A stretch of DNA of 64,000 nucleotides from Nymphaea colorata (lineage: Eukaryota; Streptophyta; Magnoliopsida; Nymphaeales; Nymphaeaceae), in contig NC_045138.2 in assembly GCF_008831285.2 (NCBI RefSeq), forward strand, positions 18,139,934 through 18,203,933, read 5' to 3'. A model generated the notes under the pieces. The model was not told where the DNA came from and searched no databases. It worked only from the letters and a program-made list of their open reading frames with translations. Made by a program: the position numbers and the translations under genes. Below, piece after piece: positions 22,390 through 33,794 of this stretch; position 1 is the first letter of the stretch, and each line of letters opens with the position of its first letter.

Positions 22390-23253
22390 CCTGACACTCA
22401 TGTCGGGAACAAAAATCAAACCCTTTTATATTTTGCTAAAAAGTTATCTTAATAAAAGATAAACATCCTAACATATTTATGAAAATTATTTTGATATAAA
22501 ACATGTTTTAAATCTAGTTTTTTTTGTGAAAAGAGATCGATTTTTTTATTATCAAAATGTTGAAGTTATGAGAGCCATTCATTTTTGCTTATTATAAAAC
22601 CTATTAAAACAAAAAAATAGTCAACATACTATATATTGTGCATCAACCTATCTTTAAAATAGCATTGGTAAGGTTAGATTTCAAAAAAACAGTTTAAATG
22701 TAATATTTAAAGAGTCTGGTTTTTTACCCGTGACTTATTGGTGTGTGTGTCTATATATATATATCTATATATATATATATATATATATATATCACATACC
22801 CACAAATGCGGACGTAGAAGGCACCCACCCTTTGTTTTTAGTGGTTTTAATTTCTCCAGTTTACCTTATAAATGATTCAGATCACTTACAGATGAAATTT
22901 ATATCTATGTAGCTTCTTAGCAAATAAAATTATCATGCCATTTGAAAGTGAAGAAGGGAGATTAAGGGCATCAAGGATCAAAGAATAATATTGCACAAAA
23001 AATTTGGGTGTAAATTATTTTCAAAAGACATGATCCAGGTGGACATGATTTCCAATAAAAAAAGTTGGAGAAATTTATTTAGAAAAAAAATCAGAAAATT
23101 TGTTTGAAATTATCTTGAGGCTATCTCTCTTTCTTTTCTTACTACAAAACTTTTACTCCGAGTTTCACTTCCTTGTTCCTTGCGTGCACACGTGTTGAAA
23201 TTGAAATTCGACAATCTGGTGATACCTATAACAAGTGCAAAAATCCACCGCAT
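22390..23253 (+). repeat. LFG-associated repeat module, copy E
   Basis: Matches 56440-57160 collinearly (ACATCCTAA.ATATTTATGAA, TATATATTGTGCATCAACCTA, a (TA)n tract at 22752-22792, GACATGATTTCCAATAAAAA). It matches parts of 27150-28500 on the same or opposite strand. No coding content. It leads into an LFG exon-1 relic. Confidence 0.8.
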
Positions 23254-23300
23254 GCACCACCACTATTTCCAGCGATGATAGAGAATCCCAAGCTTCTAAA
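23254..23300 (+). pseudogene. LFG exon-1 relic 1
   Basis: CACCACCACTATTTCCAGCG and GATAGAGAATCCCAAGCTTC match LFG gene 1 codons from APPLYPGMMENPEL (about 1678-1722). Homology then ends. Confidence 0.65.
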
Positions 23301-23499
23301 TCTACATCATCCTCCATGTGCATCGCACTCAAGTTTCCTTCAGGTTTCTTGTCTGAATTTCTCACTTTTTGCGTCGGGTTGAAAAGAGAGAGATAGAGAG
23401 AGAGTAGATATATATATATAAAGTAGAGGGAGGGAGGGAGGGGGATTATATATAATGATGACGGATGATGTTAAAATGGCTATAGTGGTTTTTCCCAGT

Positions 23500-24140
23500 C
23501 GGATGCAGGAAATATGTAATTTTTTGACCATGCAAGTAAATTGCAAGCACTAGTGGGAGAACACCCACTAATGGGAGGAGAAACAGTTCTAATTGCAATC
23601 TGTTGAGGATGCATTTCAATATAGATAAACTCTTAGCAGCAGTGATGAATTAGGGGAGGGTTGTGGGATTTCTCTGTGTTCCAATGCCTGATTTCTGCGA
23701 GGTGCCTTCTTCATCTTCCCACCCATTTTTTGGTTGGAAGTAAAGGTAGAGCTAGAAATTTTTATTTAGAGGGCTAAAACAGTTTTCCAAAAATTTTATA
23801 AGGGACACACAATGTTTTTCGAAATTGAAAATTTAAAAATTATAAGTAACAAACTTTTAAAAAAAGAAGGTTGAGACTGTTAACCAGAGAATTGGTGGGG
23901 AGATATGAAAGCGTCTCGCAGAAATCAAGCGCTGGAATGCAGAAAAATCCGACAACCCTCGCCGGATTCATCACACAGCTGCTAAGAGTCTTAGCTACAC
24001 TGAAATGTGTTTTCAGAGGGTTGCACTTGAAACCGTTTATGCTCCTGTATAACCCTGGGTATTCCCCTGCTAGTGCTTGTAGTTTACTTGCATGCATGGT
24101 CAGAAAATTACATATTTCCGGTGTCCGACCAGGGAGAAAC
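23500..24140. repeat. Inverted repeat, ~200-bp arms (beta element)
   Basis: 23500-23712 and 23915-24140 are reverse complements (GACCATGCAAGTAAATTGCA versus its complement near 24080; AGAAATC..GC.TGGAA near the inside). Single or collapsed copies lie at 38785-38925, 47576-47830, 58360-58610 and, decayed, near 62060-62150. A short frame on one arm (CMVKKLHIS) recurs between copies but belongs to no known family. Confidence 0.75.
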
Positions 24141-24545
24141 TGTAACACCCCAAGAAATTTTTAATCATGTATTAAAGATTGCGAAGGATCTTCAATGGCT
24201 TAAAAAGAGGTTGGGGGGGATCATTAATGAGATGACTGTCTTGATTCCTAGCCTTTTTGAGGCTGGAACCGAAACTGCTAGGTGGCGGGTTGGGAACCGT
24301 TGAACCAGGGGCCTGAGCCCAGAAGTGGGTTGGATTGTTACAGTGGTACCAGAGCTGGTTCAACACTCGGACCTAGGGTTTCACACGCGCGGACGTGTGT
24401 GCCTTAAGGAGGGTGGATTGTAACACCTTAAGAAATTTTTAGTCCCGTATTGAAGATTGTGATAGATCTTCAAATACTTATAAATGGAGGTTATTAATGA
24501 GATGATTGTCCTGCTTCCTAGCCTTTTTGAGGTTGGAGCTGAAAC
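24141..24545 (+). mobile_element. TRIM (terminal-repeat retrotransposon in miniature)
   Basis: LTR 1 is 24141-24342 (TGTAACACCCC ... GATTGTTACA). A PBS TGGTACCAGAGC at 24344-24355 matches the initiator tRNA-Met complement at 11 of 12 positions. After only 76 bp of interior comes a polypurine tract (AAGGAGGGTGGAT) and LTR 2 from 24419 (TGTAACACCTTAAGAAATTT). LTR 2 is cut short near 24545. The element sits in the outer arm of the beta repeat; copies at 47800 and 58570 show the empty site. Confidence 0.88.
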
Positions 24546-24883
24546 CATTGAACATCATTCCTCACTACTATGATTAGAGTGCATCCATGGAGCACTTCTT
24601 GATGGGTGGAGAGTGCGTGACTCACCAAGACGGGTTTTTGATGCAATGTTGTTCAAGCAGCAGGGGCCATGGTGTTCCCTCAGATTTTTAGAAATTCATG
24701 ATTTTACATATAAAATTTTAAAAATTGTAATTTAACTTATATGAAAATTTTGAACAATTATATTCCGGTCTCTATTAAAATTTTGAAACTATAGCTTGAT
24801 CCGTGCAATAAAAAAGTTTCTAACTATTCTCTCTTGCTTTCTAATTCAATCCTGTGAAGATACAATTAAATCTAAATCTGGTA
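24546..24883. other. Beta-flank repeat and AT-rich DNA
   Basis: The first part (CATTGAACATCATTCCTCAC and onward) matches 47820 and 58590. The rest is AT-rich without features. Confidence 0.5.
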
Positions 24884-25894
24884 ATAAATCTAAATTCACG
24901 ATCATTTAAATCATAAGTTATGATAATTGAGTGTGGACGCTGCACATCAAAGCACCTTTTTTTTGGCATTATCATGTGTATGATGTATTAATCTATTATT
25001 CATCCAATCATCAATCATAATATAAATGGGACTTTCAAAATATAGAAGTTCTTTCTTGGTATCCATAAGCTACAGTTTGGTAGACTTCTAGCAGATCAGG
25101 TTGAATAGTTGGCCTCCTTTAACACAAAAGCCTAAACAACTTAAATTCAAAATTAATTTGTTCTTACTGTGTTGTAGCTTCCATCAATGTGGGAATCTCT
25201 TTATAGAATTCAACTGAACACCAAAAAAAGTAAATAGCATATGGCATTGATACTTTTTTTCTTTTTTCTTTCATTCATCAAATTCCTTCAGATCCCATTT
25301 TCAATATGGTTGGATTACTGGAATCCAAGTTATTTCCTAAGTATGGCATTGGTCCTTGTGATAAGCATTTAAGGGCATCTAAGTGAATTGGAACTACGGG
25401 CATGTCACGAGAACCAATGCCATACTTAGGAAATAACTTGGATTCGAGTAATCCAACTATATTGAAAATGGGATCTGAAGGAATTTGATGAATGAAAGAA
25501 AAAAAAACAGTATCATATGCCATATGCTATTTACTTCTTTTGGTGTTTAGTTGAATGCTGTAAGAGATTCCCACTTTTAATTATAAGCATTGATGGAAGC
25601 TACAACATATAGTAAGAACAATTAATCATGAATTCAAGTTGGTTAGGCTTTTGTGTTAAAGGAGGCCAACTATTCAACCTGATCTGGTAGAACTCAACCA
25701 AACTGCAGCTTATGGATACCAAGAAGAACTTCTATATTTGGAAAATGCCATTTTTATTATGATTGGTGATTGGATGAATAATAGATTAATACATCATACA
25801 CATGATAATGGCAAAAAAAAAAATGCTTTGAGGTGCAACGTCCAAACTCAGTTATCATAACTTATGATTTAAATGATCGGGAATTTAGATTTAT
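24884..25894. mobile_element. 1.0-kb fold-back element
   Basis: Arms 24884-25353 and 25413-25894 are reverse complements over about 470 bp with scattered differences. The loop is 59 bp. The outer ends read ATAAATCTAAATT and the inner ends CCTAAGTATGGCATTGGT. There is no coding frame of its own. No clear target duplication was found. The right flank continues as a sequence shared with 62940. Confidence 0.88.
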
Positions 25895-25896
25895 GT

Positions 25897-26315
25897 CATA
25901 AAGCTGCTGTCGGAGCTGCACTATCTGCTGCAGCAATAAAAGCTAAACTCTTTCCAGATCATGAAGAACATTATAGTGAATGAGTGCCAACATTGTCAAC
26001 CATCAGGTTCATCGTTAAAATGCTTCGCATATCTGTTGCGTTGTACGAGACTGTAACTGTTGAAACGGTTTTTTGATATGAAGGTAGCAACCGACTGCTT
26101 CTCCATGCGTGTGCTTTCTCTATCATTTTATTCCTTTATTTCCCGTGGTCACAGATTTGGTTCTCTCTACAGGTTGGTGTGTTATGATAATGGATCATAT
26201 ATTGGTGTTATTTTGTAATTTAATTTGAGCTTAGTGCATGTGGTTGAGCAAGTCTTCACCAGCTATTCTTGTTCTGTAACCAAATGAAACAGCTGATTTT
26301 TCTGTTCTTGTGTGA

Positions 26316-26368
<53 letters not shown>

Positions 26369-26422
26369 CGGGCGAATGGTAATGGCTGTATAACTGCATT
26401 TGAATAATTGGTGTTGCTGGCA
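25897..26422 (+). repeat. Duplicated segment shared with 62930-63460
   Basis: Collinear match to the right end of the window, including GCACTATCTGCTGCAGCAAT, TTGTACGAGACTGTAACTGT, and a TA/TG microsatellite at 26321-26368. The first 80 bp can be read as an Ala-rich helix (KAAV.AALSAAAIKA), possibly the end of a lost gene. The family is not recognised. Confidence 0.7.
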
Positions 26423-26766
26423 GCTGATTTCCTCCTTTAAGGTAGCATTTGATTATTTGATGAAAAAATGTTTGTTATTAAAATCTCTGGTATTTAATAC
26501 TGGTTCATTTGTAAGGTGGAAATAAAAATTCGAGGTTCCATAACCCCAACGTCTGCAAATACTTGATATTTTTCATCCAGACATCATATTTTCATGTTTC
26601 ATTCAATGCGGTATAAAAATTTGTGGTTGCCTCTTTATTGTTGAAAAAAAAATTACTGTTCGAGTTGACATTCCGTCCATGCAATTTTGTAGGAACTTTC
26701 ATGATCAGTGAAGGAGCGACAATGCACCAGGTGTGGGCAACTGCCCACACCAGTCTCTTAAAATTT

Positions 26767-26769
<3 letters not shown>

Positions 26770-26849
<80 letters not shown>
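26770..26849. repeat. (TA)n microsatellite
   Basis: About 40 uninterrupted units; its counterpart in arm B (45563-45713) is about twice as long. Confidence 0.97.
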
Positions 26850-26852
<3 letters not shown>

Positions 26853-27227
26853 GCCCCACGCCCCCACCAGATATGAGTATTTTTAAACGAGTGACCCTAC
26901 AACTAATTTTTCTGGCTCCGTCATTGTCGACAATAATCTGGTAACTTCTGCACATGATCACCATATTTAATTATCTTAATTATAAAACAGAAACAATCCC
27001 ACCCCGCCACAAACAAGAAATTATCAATGGGAGAAAATTTTCACAATCAATTTTAGCACAAATAATTACAAACATTTCCATGCCATGCAAAAAGAATTCC
27101 GAAGAAAGATTAAACAACAATAACAAGGCCGAATGATAAAACAAAAGAATGTTTTATATCAAAATAGCTTTTATAAGTATGTTAACATGTTTCTATTTCA
27201 TTTGAACTAATTTTTTCAAAAAAAAAT

Positions 27228-27350
27228 TAAAGGGTCTAGTTTTTATCCCCGACCTAAGTGTCTGGCTTCTACCAGTTTCTTTGAATATATGAGTGATTAG
27301 TAGGAGCCAGACCAATAAGCCACGGACAAAAACCAAGCCCATTAAATATT
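27228..27350. repeat. Short inverted repeat, ~50-bp arms
   Basis: AAAGGGTCTAGTTTTTATCC and CCGACC..AAGTGTCTGGC at the left are mirrored by GAGCCAGACCAATAAGCC and GGACAAAAACCAAGCCC at the right. The matching piece in arm B is at 45140-45240. Probably a small MITE. Confidence 0.65.
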
Positions 27351-27481
27351 ATATTTAAAGTGATTTTTTTAAAATCTAGCCTTACCAATATAACCTTAAG
27401 TATAAGTTGATGCGAAATATATATTAAGTTGATAATTGTTGTGTTTTTACTAGTGTTTTTATGATGAGCAAGAATGAATGG

Positions 27482-27484
<3 letters not shown>

Positions 27485-27532
<48 letters not shown>
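27485..27532. repeat. (AT)n microsatellite
   Basis: About 24 uninterrupted units. Confidence 0.97.
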
Positions 27533-27535
<3 letters not shown>

Positions 27536-27937
27536 ACATAGGAATATAGATACAAAAGATATCAGTCATTTCTCTCCCTCCTTCCACACACGCCCACACA
27601 CACACACACAAAACACCAATCCCTTTGTTCTTAATACTTTTACTTTCTCCTGTTAACCTTATCACGGATCTTTAAATCTAAAATATCGTGAACTTATAAA
27701 AAAAGATGTTTTTTAATATCCAGATACAATTTTGTATGATTTTAATTTGCTTTCATCATTTTGGTTTAACACATCCAACACGTATAGATATGTGCAATGT
27801 GCCCAATTTCAACCTGGTGTTCTGTATATAAAAAAGAAAAACAATGAAATCAAGTGAAGAAATATATATCTATGTAGCTTCTTAACAAATAAAATTATCA
27901 GGTTATTTGAAAGGGGAAAAAAAGGAGATTAAGGTAA

Positions 27938-28372
27938 GGATGCCAACAAATCCGATTTTGATTGGGTATATCCGACCAAACTGTTCCAAAAAAAAATTGG
28001 ATATGGAAAAACATTTAATATCTATTTAAAAAATCAGATCCGATTCGGATTTGAGAAATGACATCTGATTGAAATCGGATATATATAAATATCTGATGGG
28101 ATTTAGATATGGATTTGGATTGGATTTATGTTTAAACAAATACCTTATATCTAATTCTCTTACACTTTGAATGTAGGCCAAATTTGGTTAAAAAATTTGG
28201 ATTTGGATGTTTATATCAAAAATTGGATTATGATTGTAAAATTGGATTTCAGATATGACTTTTCTTTGTTTGCATTTGAATCTGAATTTGAATTCGAGTG
28301 TGTGAACATCTAATAAAATGGATACAGTCGATGGTATATATCTCATTCGAATCCGATCCGTTGACATCCCCA
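27938..28372 (-). mobile_element. hAT-type MITE, copy 1
   Basis: Ends AAGGATGCCAAC and GTTGACATCCCC. The interior is full of ATCCGAAT/ATTCGGAT-like motifs on both strands. It is the counterpart of the element at 44039-44425 in the inverted duplication. No function or coding capacity. Confidence 0.8.
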
Positions 28373-28524
28373 TATTATAGACATCAAAGATCAACAAATA
28401 ATATTGAATAGAAAAATGGGGAAAGTATTTTTTTTCAAAAGGCATGATCGAGGTGGACATGATTTCCAATAAAAAAAAATTATGAGAAATTGATTTAGTA
28501 TAAAATCAGTTAAATTGTTTGTCA

Positions 28525-28526
<2 letters not shown>

Positions 28527-28578
<52 letters not shown>
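28527..28578. repeat. (AT)n(AC)n compound microsatellite
   Basis: About 18 AT units followed by about 8 AC units. Confidence 0.97.
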
Positions 28579-28797
28579 TTGGAGTCCACTTCCTTGCATG
28601 TGTGTGTGTGTGTGTCTAATCAAACTTTAAAGAAATTCACCGTCCAACTCCCAAGTACCGCTTGTGCTACTATTCACAAATCTAATTACATAAGAACTAA
28701 AAAACTCCTCCTTTCCCTCGCCAATAGGCATGGAGTTCCATTTGTGTTTGAGGTAGCAACAACACTATCAATTATGTACCTCGCACCACCTCATATG

Positions 28798-29225
28798 TAG
28801 GGATGTCAATGTATTTGATTTGGATCAGATGTCCAACAGAACCATTCCAAAAAAACTGGATATGAAGGAAAATTTAATAGCTGATTAAAAAACCAGATCA
28901 TATTTGGATTTAAGAAATGACATTTGATTGGATTCAAATACAGATTCAGATATAAACGAATATCCTATTAGATACAGATTCAGATTGAATTATTTATTTT
29001 TAAACATACATCTCATATCCGAAACTCTTACATTTTAAAAGTTGGCCAAATTTGGTTTTCCGATTCGGTTATAAATGTAAAATTCAGATTACGAAATTGG
29101 ATTTTGGGTTCGAATTCAGATGTGACTTTTCTTAGTACGTATTAGAATGCAAGTTTGTGAATATCTGCAAAAGCGGATATGGTTAAGGGTTTATTTGAGT
29201 TGAATTCGATCAGTTGATGCCCATA
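28798..29225 (+). mobile_element. hAT-type MITE, copy 2
   Basis: Begins TAGGGATGTCAATG and ends TTGATGCCCATA. The flanks CTCATATG and CTCATACA look like an 8-bp target duplication with two changes. Counterpart of 43187-43602 in the inverted duplication. Confidence 0.8.
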
Positions 29226-29324
29226 CTCATACACCACAGAGATGTAATGCTAGTTAATAATGGAAGACCTCATTCACATAAAGTTTAAACAACCATGTTA
29301 AGCCCATTAGAACAGTAAATAAAG

Positions 29325-29540
29325 GTAAAACTAAAAGATAATTTATGAATATTTTCATTTAGAAATGAAATCTTATTAAAATTGGAAATGAAAAGGTAAG
29401 AATAGAACATAATTTCTGAATTTGTTCATTTAGGAAAGAAATCTTATTACACATTGGAAATAAAATATATAGGATTAAAAATAATTTATTAGTCTTTCAT
29501 TTAAGTTAAGAAATCTTATTGACAATTGGAATTCAACAAT
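29325..29540 (+). repeat. ~70-bp tandem repeat, three units
   Basis: Units contain TCATTTAGGAAAGAAATCTT followed by ATT.GGAAATGAAA and AATTTATGAAT. The array ends 40 bp before the LFG exon-1 relic. Confidence 0.8.
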
Positions 29541-29578
29541 CTTGTGACACATATATAAAATGGAAAATCCGCCCTAGA

Positions 29579-29656
29579 CACCACCACTATTCACTGGGAT
29601 TATAGAGAATCCCAAGCTTCTTTGGGCATTCATCCGTAGATCTACTCCATTCTCCC
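29579..29656 (+). pseudogene. LFG exon-1 relic 2
   Basis: About 78 bp aligns without gaps to LFG gene 1 at about 1678-1755, including GAGAATCCCAAGCTTCTTTG and GGGCATTCATCCGTAGATCT. It contains a TAG and other changes; there is no splice site or further exon. Confidence 0.78.
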
Positions 29657-29930
29657 TTTAAATATTATATTTAAAGTGTCTTTTTGAAATCTAACCTTAC
29701 CAATGTGATCTTAAAGATAGGTTGATGCACAATATATAGTACGTTGATTTTTTTTTGTTTTAATTGCGTTTTATAATAAGCAAAAATGAATTGCTCTCAA
29801 AGCATGAACATTGGTAAAGGAAATCGATATTAAAACAACTAGATTCAAAACATGTTTTATATCAAAATAATTTTCATAAATATATTAGGATGTTTATCTT
29901 TTATGTAAGATAACTTTTGAGCAAAATAGT
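29657..29930 (-). repeat. Module-alpha copy, inverted relative to 22390-22720
   Basis: TTAAATATTATATTTAAAGT and ATAGGTTGATGCACAATATA are reverse complements of landmarks at 22650-22700. It ends where homology to the alpha module runs out near 29930. Confidence 0.7.
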
Positions 29931-30716
29931 ACTCATGTCTATGCTGAGGCGGCTGTCTAGTTTAATTGAGCCTGGTTTCTTTAGTGTAGTGCGCCTCCTT
30001 ATGTCTTGTTCCACCGTCCTTATGGGCCTCTCGCAGCAAGATATTGAGGCGCTATAGCCTTGACACCACCGTTGGGTTTCAGATGAGGAAGGGCACTCTC
30101 ACTGGCGTACTTGCCATATTGTTTTCGTCTCCCAAAAAGGTTAACAGGCTATGCTTGTTGGATTGCCAAGTCTTGCCAACCAAGCTTGTGGTATTGGTTT
30201 CGCCATCGGAATTTTATAGTGCCAAATTGGGTGTTTCTAATTATTGAATACGATTCATGCCAATGTTGGGGTTTTAGGTTGTTGGATTTGGATAATAACA
30301 TGTAAGGGTTTTAGGTATTAAATTTATGGTAAGATGTGCTTTTTTGATTGGTATGCCATGATATTGTATGGAGTTCTCATTGTTGATTGTGTGTTTTATA
30401 TAGGAAGACGCCTGGGTTATGCATTCGTTTGCTTTTGTTGGTGCCGTTTTGGGAGCTGTAGTTATTTGGTTTGGTTAATGCCCTGGTTGGGATTCTACTT
30501 GTCAAGTGCATCACAGGCTAAAGATGCTATGCAAGTGTAAAAACCTTAGCGTTAATCATCTAAGGGCCGATGAATGATTGAATAACATCATGGCCTAGAT
30601 ATAGAAACTCAGCATATTTTCCTTTCTGTTGTATAATGTGTAGACAACGTAATGGCTTTCTTTTTCTCTTTTTGTCTCTCAACGACAGTGGGCTGTGTAT
30701 TCAGCGATGGAGAAAA
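29931..30716. other. Intergenic DNA
   Basis: Short overlapping frames at 30044-30247 and 30334-30540 have no recognisable family and no splice or promoter support. Confidence 0.4.
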
Positions 30717-30920
30717 AGAAATGCAGCTTTTTATATTATTATAAATGCCCAAGGTTATGCACTTTTAAGGGAGGATTAAATTTAACTACACTAAATAATA
30801 TTGATATAAAATTAAATATCACATTGAAATAAGCTGAAGGTAAACAATATGCACTTATGTTTAAAATTGAAATCTTTGGGATGCATATGTCTCCCATGAT
30901 TAAAAATTAAAACTTTATAA
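30717..30920 (+). repeat. Solo arm fragment of the 32.4-33.8 kb fold-back
   Basis: AAATGCAGCTTTTTATATTA through CATATGTCTCCCATGATTAA matches 32625-32815 closely with no partner arm. Confidence 0.8.
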
Positions 30921-32102
30921 CTAAAAACACCAGAAATTGTTTGCACCATTAGACATCTCAAATGATGGGATTGCACCGAAGTTCATTACCCTAATATTTT
31001 CTTTTTCAAAGAACTAAAGATAAACTTGAGGACGATATCTACTAATAAATATAAAAGAGCTACTTCCCGCTCACCACAAAAGTTGTCCCCGTAGCTTGAC
31101 CGTAGAAAAGCAAAGGCGACTCCGAAGCGCGAGCAGGATTAAATTTCATCTCAAATTTGACCGTAGAAAAACTGAGAAGACCTTAGCATATTATATCAAG
31201 CGGTATTCATCTCACGGATACCAATAGCTTCTTCTGGCGTTTAATTAAAAGTAGGAGACCAGCCTTATTGGTTGGTGGCAGCGAAGCAGTAGTGCTCTCT
31301 TCCCATTTACTATTTCTGAACGAGGTGGCGCATGAGAGGGAGGGAGAAAGAGATACCGCCGTCGGCCATCTTCATGTTGTTGTCAAGAGTTATATCACAT
31401 GTTTTCCAGAGTTTACCAGAATTAAGTTTTCCTAGCCCAAGAAAAAGGAACAGCGTATAGATTAAGTTATTAAATTTAGTAGCTTGTTTTAACTGTGGCC
31501 ATGATCAACAAATATGTGCAAATATGATAGATGAGTTGTGGAAGCAAGCTGGTTCTTATTGTCGTCAACTTAGGGGGGGAGAACCTTAGCTCCCCATTTC
31601 AAATTGGAAGCTTTCACCTCACTTCAAGAAATATTTAGTTGCTTAACCAGATTTGACATGACAGATGCAAAGAATTAAGAGGGTCAAAGCAATTTCTTTT
31701 CTCGAAGCAATCTCTTTTATGTTGCTAAACTAGTGAGCTTAGGGGGAGATCTACATTGTCTATCAGAAATCATAAACCTCAATCTGATGGAGATAGAGCT
31801 ACCACGGTTTATTTAGTTGAACTCAGGATTAGGGATACTAGCTTGTTGATTTTGTAGGAAATTTTGATCTTTTACGATGAATGAGTCTTCTTTTAAAGGG
31901 CATGAAGTATTAATGCCACTACTGGCGTGGTTCCAAGAAGTTACTTCCCGCTCAGGACAATAAGAACCAGCTTGCTTCCGCAACTCATCTATCATATTTG
32001 CGCATATGGCCTGTTATTGTTGACTTGCACCAGAATATTCTGTTTCAGTCGCTTCTCATCTCATTGACAATTGTGTTTTCTACAAAAGCCATGTAAGATG
32101 CT
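30921..32102. other. Intergenic DNA with a ~65-bp inverted pair
   Basis: 31510-31575 and 31940-32005 are near reverse complements (AATATGATAGATGAGTTG; GGAAGCAAGCTGGTTCTTAT). The left copy is preceded by codons for a CFNCGHD-like zinc knuckle, possibly a decayed retroelement Gag. Nothing else was recognised. Confidence 0.45.
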
Positions 32103-32178
32103 TTTGCATAAGATGATAGTTGTTGGTGTCCTTAAATCTATTTGCATAAGATGATAGTTGTTGGTGTCCTTAAATCTT
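32103..32178. repeat. Perfect 38-bp tandem duplication
   Basis: The unit starting TTTGCATAAGATGATAGTTG at 32103 is repeated exactly at 32141. Confidence 0.95.
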
Positions 32179-32439
32179 TTCTACCGTCACTGATTCGATC
32201 CGTTGCTTGCAGAAAGTGAATAGGATATGAAATAATATATTTAAAATGACTGTATTCATTGTATGTCTTCATTAGAAGAGCGTAAGGTTATGATTCCGCT
32301 TATAAGTTAAATACCTAGGCCTTTGAGCCAAATAATAACTTCAAAAGCTTATATTTATTACTCCCCACAAGCATCCGAGTATGTGGAGTTTCAAGCCTAC
32401 ACCTAGAAGTTTGGATTAACATTTTCTATTTTTATTAAA

Positions 32440-33765
32440 AAAAATGCTATTTTAAACTACATTCACTTTTTATGTTTTTACTAATATACCCTTCTCAGTG
32501 CGACGGTTGAACAAAAAGGGAATTTTTGTTACCCTTTAAATACTCGCTGGTTTTCGCCAACCTTTCCAAAAATTAAAAAAAAGAAAAACTTTTCAACCAA
32601 AGAATGATTATAATAGAAAAAACGAAATGCAGCTTTTTATATTATTAGAAATGCCCAAGGTTGTGCACTTTTAAGCGAGGATTAAATTTAACTACACTAA
32701 ATAATATTGATATAAAATTAAATATCACATTGAAATAAGCTGAAGGTAAACTATATTCATTTATTTTTAAAATCTAAATCTTTGGGATGCATATGTCTCC
32801 CATGATTAAAAATTAAAACGCTATAGAAATCAAATGGGAGAGGGAGGAGTCCGACCTTTTAAATCTATGAAAAGATCTCAAATCATCGTGAATCTCATAA
32901 CACAACCTAAAGTTTTGAAAATTTAGTATCACGATAAGCCTTTGTCTTACTCTTTTTTTTCTTTTTCATATACATATGATGATATGGAAAATGTATAGTG
33001 GTGCTTTATTAAAAAGACAGCAAAGGACTTACATGACAGCACATCATCAAGAAAAAGCTTTTATTGTTATGGCGACCCACCAATGAGTATGTGCCTTTAA
33101 AAAACGCAAAAAAAAAAAGGAACAGACTCATTAGTGGGTCGCCATAACAATAAAAGCTTTTTCTTGATGATGTGCGGTCATGCAAGTGTTTTGCTGTCTT
33201 CTTAATAAAGCACCAGGTTATATTTTCCATATCGTCATATGTATATGAAAAAGAAAAAAAGAGTAAGACAAAGGCTTAACATGATACTAAATTTTAAGTT
33301 GTGTTATGAGATCCACGGTGATTTGAGATCCTTTCATATATTTAAGGTCAGACTCCTCCCTCTTCCATTTGATTTTAAATCCATGGTTTCATAGACATAT
33401 GCATCCCAAAGATTTATATTTTAAGAATCAGTGCATATAGTTTACCTTCAGCTTATTTCAATGTGATATTTAATTTTATATCAATATTATTTAGTATAGT
33501 TAAATTTAATCCTCGCTTAAAAGTGCATAACCTTGGGCATTTTTTATAATATAAAAAGCTGCATTTCTTTTTTTCTATTATAATCGATTCTTTGGTTGAA
33601 AGTTTTTCTTTTTTTTAATTTTTGGAAAGGTTGGCGAAAACCAGCGAGTATTTTAAGGGTAACAAAAATTCCATTTTAAATGTTCAATTCTCGCATTGGG
33701 AGGGGTATATTAGTAAACACATAAAAAAGTGCATGTAGTTTAAAATAGCATTTTTTTTCATATCA
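32440..33765. mobile_element. 1.3-kb fold-back element
   Basis: Arms 32440-33088 and 33125-33765 are reverse complements over about 640 bp; the loop is 36 bp. The inner ends carry GGCGACCCAC..AATGAGT and its complement. The outer ends read AATGCTATTTTAAACTACAT. The frame at 33009-33230 is a palindrome artefact. A solo arm lies at 30717-30920. Confidence 0.9.
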
Positions 33766-33794
33766 AATTTATGTAGACATAAAAAAGGGGCACC

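Larger units (their letters stand above)
26424..29656 (+). repeat. Arm A of a 3.2-kb inverted duplication
   Basis: It matches the reverse complement of about 42770-46055 landmark by landmark: TACCGCATTGAATG, the AACTTCTGCACATGATCACC segment, a (TA)n tract, two hAT MITEs, ~70-bp tandem repeats and an LFG exon-1 relic. No gene is encoded. Confidence 0.88.

Noticed and set aside
24131-24550. GAAAC on both sides of the TRIM as its target duplication
   Set aside because: GAAAC is also present inside LTR 1 at the matching point, and LTR 2 lacks its 3' end, so the right-hand GAAAC is more likely LTR sequence.
25278-25523. 81-codon minus-strand frame
   Set aside because: It spans the centre of a palindromic fold-back, so both halves encode mirrored sequence.
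31500-31575. CFNCGHD zinc-knuckle-like codons as a retroelement Gag
   Set aside because: Only a few codons, no flanking retroelement domains; kept only as a remark.
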